Below are positions 1-5,214 of a DNA stretch of 5,214 nucleotides, in pieces. Each line of letters starts with the position of its first letter. Position 1 is the stretch's first letter. The translations under genes were made by a program, and so were the position numbers. The stretch is from Clostridia bacterium (GTDB lineage Bacteria; Bacillota; Clostridia; Christensenellales; CAG-138), in the NCBI GenBank assembly GCA_017435185.1, contig JAFSFN010000165.1:1-5214 (forward strand), given 5' to 3'. Under the pieces are notes generated by a model that searched no databases, was not told the DNA's origin, and saw only the letters and a list, made by a program, of their open reading frames with translations.

Positions 1-867
1 AAAACGCTTTGTGTTAAGCGCAACTCTGTCAGAGAAGCGCACACCCAATGCAAGCAGAAGGTCACAGTTCTCGACTGCCATATTTGCAACAACACTTCCA
101 TGCATACCGACCATGCCTAACTTGAGCCTTTCATTATCCTCAATCTGACCTGTGCTCATAAGCGTATTGCAAGCAGGTATATCGCATTTTTGCATGAGAT
201 GATACAGCTCTTCCTGCGCATTTGCCGCCACGATTCCGCCGCCGAAATATATAAGCGGACGCTGTGCCTCAGCTATCATCTGTGCGATTTCTTCTACCTC
301 GGTTTCCTCGGGCTCGGGCAACATTCTCAATCCATATGGGCTCTCATGTTCAAACTCGCATATAGCCGCACTGATATCCTTGGGAATATCTATCAAAACA
401 GGGCCTTTTCTTCCAGAGTTTGCGATACGGAAAGCATTTCTCACGGCGTCAGCCAGTTCATTAACATCACGCACCATAACATTATGCTTTGTTATCGGAA
501 GCGTTATGCCCGTGATATATACTTCCTGAAAGCTGTCACGACCTATAAGTTCCTGAGATACATTTCCTGTTATGCATACCATGGGCACGCTGTCCATATA
601 TGCATTGGCAATGCCTGTGACAAGGTTTGTTGCACCCGGTCCGCTCGTTGCTATAACAACACCGGTCTTGCCTGTAACTCTCGCATAGCCATCTGCTGCA
701 TGAGCGGCACCCTGTTCATGTGCCGTAAGGACATGCTTGATCTTATCTTTATAGTCATAGAGCGCATCATAAATATTCAGCACCGCACCTCCGGGATAAC
801 CGAATATGACATCAACGCCCTGTTCGACCAATGTTTCCATCAATATTTGCGAACCGTTAAGCTTCAT
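1..867 (-). CDS. ilvB: Acetolactate synthase large subunit, N-terminal 289 residues (runs off left edge)
   Basis: Catalytic subunit of acetohydroxyacid synthase (cytoplasmic; ThDP, Mg2+ and FAD dependent). It condenses two pyruvates to 2-acetolactate, or pyruvate with 2-oxobutyrate, as the first common step of valine, leucine and isoleucine synthesis. Visible motifs are FGYPGGAVLNIYDAL (about 22-36), HEQGAAHAADGYAR (50-63, with the ThDP-activating glutamate at 51), TSGPGATNLVTGIANAY (74-90), DSFQEVYITGITLPITKHN (111-129) and GRKGPVLIDIPKD (152-164). The last two are typical of true acetolactate synthases rather than pyruvate oxidases or oxalyl-CoA decarboxylases. Residues 1-289 cover the ThDP pyrimidine-binding domain and part of the central domain; the family is about 550-570 residues, so roughly half is missing. 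The ATG at 867 is preceded by GGAGG (883-879) with an 11-base spacer. The gene has its own promoter and an attenuator-bearing leader. Whether ilvN or ilvC follows cannot be seen. Confidence 0.96.
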   Translation of the reverse strand, partial: MKLNGSQILMETLVEQGVDVIFGYPGGAVLNIYDALYDYKDKIKHVLTAHEQGAAHAADGYARVTGKTGVVIATSGPGATNLVTGIANAYMDSVPMVCITGNVSQELIGRDSFQEVYITGITLPITKHNVMVRDVNELADAVRNAFRIANSGRKGPVLIDIPKDISAAICEFEHESPYGLRMLPEPEETEVEEIAQMIAEAQRPLIYFGGGIVAANAQEELYHLMQKCDIPACNTLMSTGQIEDNERLKLGMVGMHGSVVANMAVENCDLLLALGVRFSDRVALNTKRF

Positions 868-886
868 TTTATAATCGACCTCCGTT

Positions 887-924
887 AAAAACAAAGCCTT
901 TGTCCCGGCTAGGAGACAAAGGCT
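887..924 (-). terminator. Intrinsic terminator hairpin in the ilvB leader (attenuator)
   Basis: On the minus strand AGCCTTTGTC (924-915) and GACAAAGGCT (904-895) form a perfect 10-bp stem around a 10-base loop. The tail TTGTTTTT follows directly (894-887). This is a classic rho-independent terminator, but it sits between the ilvB promoter and the ilvB ribosome binding site (883-879), so unless it is bypassed it would stop ilvB transcription. That makes it a probable attenuator. It may also end transcripts reading out of argF, which has no hairpin of its own between its stop and the ilvB promoter. The T-box consensus (AGGGTGG-type sequence) is absent and the leader is too short for a T-box. 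Confidence 0.8.
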
Positions 925-937
925 GATTACACTTTGT
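916..937 (-). promoter_or_regulatory. Candidate antiterminator pairing that competes with the ilvB attenuator
   Basis: ACAAAG (937-932) is complementary to CTTTGT (921-916), which is most of the 5' arm of the terminator stem. The resulting hairpin has 6 bp and a 10-base loop and cannot coexist with the terminator. The upstream ACAAAG starts on the last base of the stop codon of a possible 14-codon leader ORF, so a ribosome finishing that ORF would mask it and favour termination. A ribosome stalled further upstream could leave it free. The pairing is seen in the sequence; the switching role is inferred. It is weaker than the 10-bp terminator, so it would need kinetic help. Confidence 0.45.
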
Positions 938-981
938 TACATCACTCTTATGTTTGAACTTTCAGATGCCCAGCATTGCAT
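937..981 (-). CDS. Possible 14-codon leader peptide upstream of ilvB
   Basis: An ATG at 981 opens a short frame encoding MQCWASESSNIRVM and ending in TAA at 939-937, just before the antiterminator/terminator region. Its position suits a transcription-attenuation leader. Against this, there is no Shine-Dalgarno sequence and the ATG lies only about 4 bases from the expected transcript start, so translation would be nearly leaderless. The peptide has one Ile (ATA) and one Val (GTG) near its end and no run of branched-chain codons. An overlapping shorter frame at 976-962 encodes M-L-G-I. Either could be chance. Confidence 0.22.
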   Translation of the reverse strand: MQCWASESSNIRVM

Positions 982-992
982 TTATAACATAC

Positions 993-1021
993 AATATACT
1001 AATTTTTTCTCAAGTTGTCAA
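993..1021 (-). promoter_or_regulatory. Promoter for ilvB, near-consensus sigma-A type
   Basis: TTGACA (1021-1016, perfect -35) is separated by exactly 17 bases from TATATT (998-993, 5 of 6 matches to the -10 consensus). Transcription should start near 985, giving a leader of about 118 bases before the ilvB ATG. The promoter begins only 25 bases after the argF stop codon, so ilvB can be expressed independently of argF. A promoter this strong fits with downstream control by the attenuator hairpin. Confidence 0.85.
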
Positions 1022-1046
1022 CAATAGAGGGATTACTGCTTTCTTC

Positions 1047-2039
1047 TTATTTCCCCGTAAGTGTTGCCACAATAACGGCCTTTATGGTATGCATTCTGTT
1101 CTCTGCTTCATCAAAAACGACGCTGTGGCGCGAACGGAATACTTCGTCCGTTACTTCAAGCTCTTTAAGCCCATACTCTTCGTATATCCTTCTGCCGACC
1201 TCTGTCTCAAGATCATGGAACGACGGCAGGCAATGCAGGAACAAGACATTTTCATTTTCCGTTGCCTTGATCATATCCATTGTTACTCTGTACGGCTCAA
1301 GCATCTTTATGCGCTGTTCATACTGATCTTCTTCGCCCATGGATACCCATACATCTGTATAAATTACATCTGCGCCTTTAACATCGGCTATATTCTCGGT
1401 CAAAGTAATACTTGCACCTGTTTCTTTTGCAAGTTCACGCATTTCTTCAACAAGCGCTTCGTTTGGAAAAAGTTCTTTGGGCGCAACAGCCACAAAATCC
1501 ATACCCATTTTTGCCGCGCCTATCATAAGCGAGTTGCCCATATTATTTCTTGCGTCACCGACATAGACAAACTTCACTTCATTAAGCGGCTTGTCACAAT
1601 GTTCCATAATAGTGAGCATATCAGCAAGTATTTGTGTGGGATGATATTCGTCCGTCAAGCCATTCCAAACAGGAATACCCGAAAACTTTGCCAAATCCTC
1701 CACAAGTTTCTGTGAAAAGCCACGGTATTCTATGCCGTCATAAAACCTGCCCAAAACCTTTGCAGTATCTTCAAGAGACTCTTTGCTCGACATTTGACTG
1801 TTTGTAAGAAAAGTGGAATGACCACCCTCGTCCGCACAAGCGACCTCAAAAGAACAACGAGTACGAGTTGATGTTTTATCAAATATAAGAACGATATTCT
1901 TTCCGTCAAGGAGCTTATCCCGAATTCCGCTCTTCTTCTTTGCTTTTAATTCTTTAGCAAGCATAAGAAGATGCATTATCTCCTCGGGAGTATAATCCTT
2001 TAATGTCAAAAATGATCTTCCTTTAAGACAAACTGCCAT
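1047..2039 (-). CDS. argF: Ornithine carbamoyltransferase (330 aa, complete)
   Basis: Transfers the carbamoyl group from carbamoyl phosphate to ornithine, giving citrulline and phosphate, in arginine synthesis; cytoplasmic and usually trimeric. Visible motifs are the carbamoyl-phosphate loop STRTR (57-61), HPTQ (133-136), the ornithine-side DVWVSMGE (229-236) and HCLPSFHD (269-276, catalytic Cys270). The C-terminal helix region is FDEAENRMHTIKAVIVATL (309-327). Length is normal and all key residues are present. The ATG at 2039 follows AGAGGTG (2054-2048) at 8 bases. The sequence is of the E. coli ArgF/ArcB-like branch, in which biosynthetic and catabolic enzymes look alike. No arginine deiminase or carbamate kinase gene is adjacent, so the biosynthetic role is preferred but not proven. 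It has its own promoter with an ARG-box-like element; ilvB lies downstream with a separate promoter. Confidence 0.95.
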   Translation of the reverse strand: MAVCLKGRSFLTLKDYTPEEIMHLLMLAKELKAKKKSGIRDKLLDGKNIVLIFDKTSTRTRCSFEVACADEGGHSTFLTNSQMSSKESLEDTAKVLGRFYDGIEYRGFSQKLVEDLAKFSGIPVWNGLTDEYHPTQILADMLTIMEHCDKPLNEVKFVYVGDARNNMGNSLMIGAAKMGMDFVAVAPKELFPNEALVEEMRELAKETGASITLTENIADVKGADVIYTDVWVSMGEEDQYEQRIKMLEPYRVTMDMIKATENENVLFLHCLPSFHDLETEVGRRIYEEYGLKELEVTDEVFRSRHSVVFDEAENRMHTIKAVIVATLTGK

Positions 2040-2072
2040 AGCTTTTTCACCTCTGTTAACAAATGACTATTT

Positions 2073-2101
2073 ATTATAACCTAAAACAACACATCTCGCA
2101 A
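2073..2101 (-). promoter_or_regulatory. Promoter for argF
   Basis: A perfect TATAAT (2078-2073) lies 17 bases downstream of TTGCGA (2101-2096, 4 of 6 matches to TTGACA). Transcription should start near 2066, leaving a short 5' leader of about 27 bases that carries the AGAGGTG ribosome binding site. The -35 element is inside the right arm of the inverted repeat at 2124-2091, so any protein or structure acting on that palindrome would interfere with initiation. Confidence 0.7.
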
Positions 2102-2124
2102 GCATAAATATGCAAGCGAGATGT
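2083..2124 (-). terminator. 34-base inverted repeat with T-tail, probable terminator of the HPr-like gene
   Basis: Arms ACATCTCGC (2124-2116) and GCGAGATGT (2099-2091) pair perfectly over 9 bp. Inside them a TT/TT mismatch is followed by GCATA/TATGC, so the whole 34 bases is a near-palindrome. On the minus strand the stem is followed by GTTGTTTT (2090-2083), a moderate terminator tail. The hairpin starts 41 bases after the stop of the 77-residue gene. The plus-strand side lacks a T-tract, so it should work for minus-strand transcription only. The symmetry also suits a DNA operator, because it overlaps the argF -35 element. Confidence 0.6.
2100..2115 (-). promoter_or_regulatory. ARG-box-like operator candidate at the argF promoter
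   Basis: The core TTGCATATTTATGCTT resembles the ArgR/AhrC box (TGAAT, four A/T bases, ATTCA). I count 11 matches over the 14 core positions, the differences being two G/C substitutions in the half-sites and the final base. It abuts and overlaps the argF -35 hexamer, where an arginine-dependent repressor would be expected to sit. The match is imperfect and is part of a larger palindrome that may simply be a terminator, so this is a tentative call. No regulator gene is in the window. Confidence 0.3.
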
Positions 2125-2165
2125 ATAAACCAGAAAGTTTATTATTTTTTATGTCTGTTCGAGGT

Positions 2166-2399
2166 TTATTCAGTGATTAAAAATGCACACAATTTTTCCC
2201 AGTCACTCTCATCGCTCACTTTTATTTCAACACCGCTCATGTTTTCATCTTCAAACATTTGAGTAAGCGCAATATACTGGCAAAGCGTTGATTTCATATT
2301 CAGCCTGTCGCCTTCTTTTGTAAGCAGTTCAACACTGCCGTTGCATTTAGCCACAGCTTCAAAAAATTTGCGGGGTTCGATAATATTCTTTATCTGCAT
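2166..2399 (-). CDS. Small HPr-fold protein lacking the phospho-histidine (77 aa)
   Basis: Aligned by eye to HPr, the PTS phosphocarrier, the segment from AVAKCNGSVELL through RLNMKSTLCQYIALTQMF (about 15-49) follows the HPr pattern ASKFDSDVNL...VNLKSIMGVMSLGI. VEIKVSDESDWEKLCAFL (57-74) matches the last strand and helix. The Ser46-like regulatory serine is kept (Lys36-Ser37). The His15 position falls at about Asn5, and the protein contains no histidine at all, so it cannot act as a normal phosphocarrier. Such degenerate HPr-domain proteins are, as I recall, common in Clostridia and of unknown role. The ATG at 2399 follows GGAGG (2413-2409) at 9 bases. It is flanked by an ABC exporter gene upstream and argF downstream and is not near other PTS genes. 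The fold assignment is moderately sure; the function is unknown. Confidence 0.8.
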   Translation of the reverse strand: MQIKNIIEPRKFFEAVAKCNGSVELLTKEGDRLNMKSTLCQYIALTQMFEDENMSGVEIKVSDESDWEKLCAFLITE

Positions 2400-2417
2400 A
2401 TATTGCTACCTCCAATG

Positions 2418-2453
2418 CGTACTGTACGAGCAATTATCGACTTGAAAGCAAGT
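2418..2453 (-). promoter_or_regulatory. Upstream region of the HPr-like gene: two small inverted repeats and a weak -10
   Basis: Between the ABC transporter stop and the HPr-like ribosome binding site there is a perfect ACTTG/CAAGT repeat with a 4-base loop (2453-2440), a possible -10 hexamer GATAAT (2438-2433) with no convincing -35, and a perfect 11-base palindrome, CGTAC-A-GTACG (2428-2418), four bases upstream of GGAGG. The arrangement would suit a regulated promoter or short leader structures, but each element is short enough to be chance. If no promoter exists here, the HPr-like gene would be read from the ABC transporter transcript. Confidence 0.25.
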
Positions 2454-2541
2454 TCTGCATTACAAAAAAACATTCTTCTTGTGAAACGCTCAAGCAAAAA
2501 CTTAAATTGTTTTGTCATTTTACCTTTTGGTACTGTTTATG

Positions 2542-4275
2542 TCAACAAATAATGTCGTTTTCTCTAAACTGGAGCGAATATAATGATTTATATGTACCTT
2601 CGGCAGCCATAAGTTCTTCATGTGTACCACGCTCTGTTATTCTACCATCGAGTACTACAGCAATCTCATCTGCATTGCGAATTGTGGACAGCCTGTGCGC
2701 TACCACGAGCGTAGTGCGGCCTTTGCACAGTTCGTCCAACGCCTGCTGAATAAGAACTTCAGTAGTGTTGTCAAGTGCGCTTGTCGCTTCATCGAGTATC
2801 AAGATTGCAGGATCTTTCAAAAACACTCGTGCAATACTCAGACGCTGTTTTTGACCGCCCGACAGCTTCACGCCTCTCTCGCCTATTTCGGTATCATACC
2901 CTTTCTCCAGCGTCATTATATAGTCATGAATATTAGCCCTGCGCACCGCTTCAACCATTTCCTCCTCGGTAGCATCTGTGCGGCCATAGAGTATATTCTC
3001 TCGGATAGTACCGGCAAAAAGAAAAACATCCTGCTGAACGATACCAATATTTTTTCTGACAGATTCAAGCGTCAGCTCTCGAATATCGGTTCCATCTATT
3101 GTAATAACTCCGTTTCCTTCATCAAGCCTGTAGAAATTGGGCAGCAGATGGCAAAGCGTAGTCTTACCTCCACCAGAAGGACCGACCAGCGCAAGTTTTC
3201 TTCCTTTTTCAAGACGCAAATCAACATTACGGATCACTTCTTTTGTCGGCTCGTATGCATATGTGACATTTTTGAATTCAATAACGCCCTGAACATCTTT
3301 GAGCTCTTTTGCATCTGTTTTGTCTTTTTCGGGCGCTTCGTCCATTATCTCAACAAAGCGTTTGAATCCGCTGACACCGTTTTGGAACTGTTCCATAAAA
3401 CTTATAAGTGTATTGATAGGACTTATAAACAGGTTCACCGAAACTATGAATGTAGAATAATCACCGAAAGATATCCTGCCTGCATACAAAAACAAGCCGC
3501 CTGCTATCAAAATAAAAACATTGAATATATCAGTTACAAACGAAGTGGAAGCATGAAATTGTGCCATGGCACGGTAGGCATGATGCGAAGCACTTACAAA
3601 CTCCTCGTCACCTTTTTTGAACTTCTCGATTTCCCGTTCAGCATTTGTGTATGCCTTTGTCACACGAATACCGGTCACACTGCTTTCAACAGCAGCATTT
3701 ATCGTCGCATTGCTCTTGCGTCGTTCATCAAATGCTCGTTTCATTGACTTCCTAAAATGCATGGTAACCACCACCAGTATAGGTACGCAGGCAAAAATTA
3801 TGAGAGTTAAAATATGGTCTATAGTAAACAAATACACAAACGATAAAACTATCATTGCCGTACTTATCAGCAAATTCTCGGGACCGTGATGTGCAAGCTC
3901 GCACACCTCAAACAAATCACTGGTAATACGCGTCATTATTCTGCCTGTCTCATGATTATCATAAAAGCTGAAAGGCAGTTTTTCCAAATGAGCAAAAAGG
4001 TCCTGCCTCATCTTTGATTGCATATGCACACCTATCAAATGACCGTAATACTGTACAAAATAGCGCAGAAGCATCCGTGCAATATACAAAGCCAAAACTA
4101 TAAGTCCTGCAATCACTATAGTGGAATACATTTTCTGAGGAATATATTCGTTGAGCATTTTATTTGTAACAACAGGATATACCATGCCGATAACAGATAT
4201 AAAAAACGCCGCCAGCATATCCAGCGCCAGCATTTTCTTATGCGGCTTATAATAATAAATAAATCGTTTGAACAT
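2542..4275 (-). CDS. ABC transporter half-molecule, fused permease-ATPase (577 aa)
   Basis: A type IV/exporter-type (MsbA/Sav1866-like) membrane protein that uses ATP to move an unknown substrate. The N-terminal half has six hydrophobic segments near 15-37, 50-70, 132-152, 155-175, 245-266 and 274-295, with the usual cytoplasmic coupling regions (for example FSFYDNHETGRIMTRITSD, 102-120). The ATPase half has Walker A GPSGGGKT (365-372), Q-loop VQQD (413-416), signature LSGGQ (471-475), Walker B ILILDEATSALD (491-502, catalytic Glu496) and the H-loop His527. All catalytic residues are intact and the length is typical. As a single half-transporter with no partner gene beside it, a homodimer is likely. 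The substrate (drug, lipid or peptide) cannot be told. The ATG at 4275 is the only start codon in this frame after an upstream stop. It has its own extended -10 promoter and a weak ribosome binding site. Confidence 0.94.
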   Translation of the reverse strand: MFKRFIYYYKPHKKMLALDMLAAFFISVIGMVYPVVTNKMLNEYIPQKMYSTIVIAGLIVLALYIARMLLRYFVQYYGHLIGVHMQSKMRQDLFAHLEKLPFSFYDNHETGRIMTRITSDLFEVCELAHHGPENLLISTAMIVLSFVYLFTIDHILTLIIFACVPILVVVTMHFRKSMKRAFDERRKSNATINAAVESSVTGIRVTKAYTNAEREIEKFKKGDEEFVSASHHAYRAMAQFHASTSFVTDIFNVFILIAGGLFLYAGRISFGDYSTFIVSVNLFISPINTLISFMEQFQNGVSGFKRFVEIMDEAPEKDKTDAKELKDVQGVIEFKNVTYAYEPTKEVIRNVDLRLEKGRKLALVGPSGGGKTTLCHLLPNFYRLDEGNGVITIDGTDIRELTLESVRKNIGIVQQDVFLFAGTIRENILYGRTDATEEEMVEAVRRANIHDYIMTLEKGYDTEIGERGVKLSGGQKQRLSIARVFLKDPAILILDEATSALDNTTEVLIQQALDELCKGRTTLVVAHRLSTIRNADEIAVVLDGRITERGTHEELMAAEGTYKSLYSLQFRENDIIC

Positions 4276-4276
4276 A

Positions 4277-4320
4277 AACTGTTTCTTCTCTCTTCTCTCA
4301 CTTGCTTTTCTTCTTTTTAG
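4277..4320 (-). promoter_or_regulatory. Purine-rich leader with no clear Shine-Dalgarno before the ABC transporter start
   Basis: The ~45 bases before the ATG at 4275 are almost entirely A and G on the minus strand, with repeated GAGAGAAG/AGAAGAAA units, but they lack the GGAGG seen before argF-region and ilvB starts. The best partial match is GAGAGAAG about 12 bases from the ATG. No other ATG, GTG or TTG exists in this frame before an upstream stop, and MFKRFIYYYKPHKK is a normal beginning for the family, so the start stands despite the weak site. Translation is probably modest or helped by the unstructured purine tract. Confidence 0.45.
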
Positions 4321-4331
4321 ATAACACCTTA

Positions 4332-4361
4332 ATTATAGCAAGTTACACAACTATATGCAAA
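4332..4361 (-). promoter_or_regulatory. Extended -10 promoter for the ABC transporter
   Basis: TGC-TATAAT (4340-4332) gives a perfect -10 hexamer with the TGn extension. A poor -35, TTTGCA (4361-4356, 4 of 6 matches), lies 18 bases upstream, which is usual when an extended -10 is present. Transcription would start near 4325, leaving a ~50-base purine-rich leader. The -35 overlaps the T-tract of the terminator of the preceding aminotransferase gene, so the two signals are packed together. Confidence 0.65.
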
Positions 4362-4392
4362 AACAGCAACAGGATATCTTCCTGCTACTGTT
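4359..4392 (-). terminator. Intrinsic terminator after the aminotransferase gene
   Basis: On the minus strand AACAGTAGCAGGA (4392-4380) pairs with TCCTGTTGCTGTT (4374-4362) over 13 positions, two of them G-U wobbles, around a 5-base loop. The T-run (4363-4359) begins in the last stem bases. The hairpin starts 43 bases after the aminotransferase stop codon, a normal distance, and separates that gene from the ABC transporter. Confidence 0.8.
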
Positions 4393-4435
4393 GATTTTAG
4401 ATTTTTGAGCCACAATATTCGATTTTATTTTGTGC

Positions 4436-5214
4436 TTATTTTTGTATATAATAAGTCAGAAAATCTTTCAATTTGTCCATTGCATCTTCAAGCACTTCTA
4501 TTCTGGGCAAATAAACTACTCGGAAATGGTCGGGCTTGTGCCAATTAAATCCTCTACCGTTGATGAGCAATATTTTTTTGTCTCGAAGAAGATCCAGCGC
4601 AAACTTCTCATCATCAACGATATTAAACTTGTTCACATCGATTTTAGGGAATATATAAAACGCCGCTTTGGGCTTAACTGCCGTAATGCCCGGTATGTCA
4701 TTCAGTGCCTTGTAAATGTATTCTCTCTGTTCATAAAAGCGTCCTCCGGGGACAAGATATCCTCTCACGCTTTGGTGGCCGCCCAAAGCCGTCTGCACTA
4801 TAGATTGAGCCGGAACATTGGAGCACAAACGCATATTGGCGAGCATATTGAGACCCTGTATATAGTCCCTCGCTATTTGTTTGTTGCCGCTTAAAATCAT
4901 CCAGCCTATTCTATATCCCGCTATCATGTGTGATTTTGACAGACCACTGTATGTAACGCAGAACAAATCGGGTGCTAATGATGCTATTGAAACATGTTCT
5001 TCATCATCCATCACCAAACGGTCGTATATTTCGTCGGAGAATATCATCAACTGATTTTCTCTTGCAACATTTACGATATCTTCCAAAACCGCTTTCGGAT
5101 ACAAAGCGCCCGTCGGGTTGTTCGGATTTATAATAACTATGGCTTTGGTTCTTGAATTAACCTTTTTCTTGATATCATCAATATCGGGATACCAGTCGGA
5201 TTCTTCGTCACAAA
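4436..5214 (-). CDS. alaA: AlaA-type alanine (glutamate-pyruvate) aminotransferase, C-terminal ~258 residues (runs off right edge)
   Basis: A PLP-dependent class I/II aminotransferase, expected to transfer the amino group between glutamate and pyruvate to form alanine; cytoplasmic, homodimeric family. Numbering from the first whole codon at 5212, NPNNPTG is at 29-35, the PLP-contacting DEIY at 60-63, SGLSKSHMIAGYRIGW at 89-104 with the Schiff-base lysine at 93, and HFRVVYLPR near the end carries the substrate-carboxylate arginine. Long blocks such as MLANMRLCSNVPAQSIVQTALGG closely recall E. coli AlaA, which is about 405 residues, so some 145 N-terminal residues lie outside the window. The reading frame stays open to the edge. 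The TTG at 5104 is an internal leucine, not a start. A terminator follows the stop. Aspartate aminotransferase activity cannot be excluded, but the AlaA resemblance is strong. Confidence 0.92.
   Translation of the reverse strand, partial: CDEESDWYPDIDDIKKKVNSRTKAIVIINPNNPTGALYPKAVLEDIVNVARENQLMIFSDEIYDRLVMDDEEHVSIASLAPDLFCVTYSGLSKSHMIAGYRIGWMILSGNKQIARDYIQGLNMLANMRLCSNVPAQSIVQTALGGHQSVRGYLVPGGRFYEQREYIYKALNDIPGITAVKPKAAFYIFPKIDVNKFNIVDDEKFALDLLRDKKILLINGRGFNWHKPDHFRVVYLPRIEVLEDAMDKLKDFLTYYIQK

Noticed and set aside
190..888. A 232-residue open frame on the plus strand
   Set aside because: It lies opposite ilvB, whose minus-strand product has clear family motifs; its own translation is Cys/His/Tyr-rich with no recognisable domain.
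867..985. T-box riboswitch before ilvB
   Set aside because: The hairpin tail resembles T-box terminators, but the T-box consensus, specifier stem and needed length are missing.
954..1715. Plus-strand open frames of 253 and 103 residues opposite argF
   Set aside because: Antisense shadows of a clear ornithine carbamoyltransferase, with unlikely amino-acid composition and no ribosome binding site.
2463..2541. Terminator after the ABC transporter, from weak hairpins and a run of seven T
   Set aside because: The candidate CTTG/CAAG stem has 4 bp and is separated from the T-run by 7 bases, and the AAAAC/GTTTT alternative is A-T only. I see no convincing terminator.
2620..3747. A 375-residue plus-strand open frame, with shorter ones nearby
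   Set aside because: Antisense to the ABC transporter, which has every expected motif; the plus-strand product is Cys- and His-rich and resembles nothing.
4430..4894. A 154-residue plus-strand frame
   Set aside because: Antisense to the aminotransferase C-terminus; no supporting signals.
4436..5104. Aminotransferase starting at 5104 as a complete 222-residue protein
   Set aside because: The codon at 5104-5102 is TTG inside a conserved stretch right after NPNNPTGA; the frame continues upstream with family-like sequence to the window edge.

Overview
All five protein genes lie on the minus strand, so the window reads right to left: an alanine aminotransferase (3' part only), a full-length ABC half-transporter, a small HPr-like protein, ornithine carbamoyltransferase, and the acetolactate synthase large subunit (5' part only). 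The moderately low G+C, strong GGAGG ribosome binding sites, near-consensus sigma-A-type promoters and U-tailed hairpin terminators suggest a Firmicute. The protein flavour fits an anaerobic gut-type member of class Clostridia. That placement is an inference from style and remembered family resemblance, not from a search.

Region by region. Positions 5214-4436 hold the last ~258 residues of an AlaA-type, PLP-dependent aminotransferase, followed by a strong hairpin terminator at 4392-4359. The T-tract of that terminator runs into an extended -10 promoter (4361-4332) that drives a 577-residue ABC exporter half-transporter (4275-2542). A 142-base gap with two small inverted repeats leads to a 77-residue HPr-fold protein (2399-2166) that has no histidine. 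A 34-base, nearly palindromic inverted repeat (2124-2091) then acts as a probable terminator. It contains the -35 element of the argF promoter and an ARG-box-like core. argF follows (2039-1047). Just past its stop is a near-perfect promoter (1021-993) for ilvB, with a ~118-base leader carrying an attenuator hairpin (924-887) and a competing pairing. ilvB starts at 867 and runs off the left edge.

Three of the genes (ABC transporter, argF, ilvB) have their own recognisable promoter, so this looks like a set of mostly single-gene units and not one operon. The common theme is amino-acid metabolism: pyruvate/glutamate to alanine, ornithine to citrulline, and pyruvate to branched-chain precursors. 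The ABC exporter and HPr-like protein have no evident functional link to it.

I found no new multi-gene system. The items most worth a second look are the ilvB leader, where one hexamer and its complement alternate four times to build mutually exclusive hairpins; the argF promoter nested in a palindrome; and the histidine-less HPr homologue that keeps the regulatory serine position.
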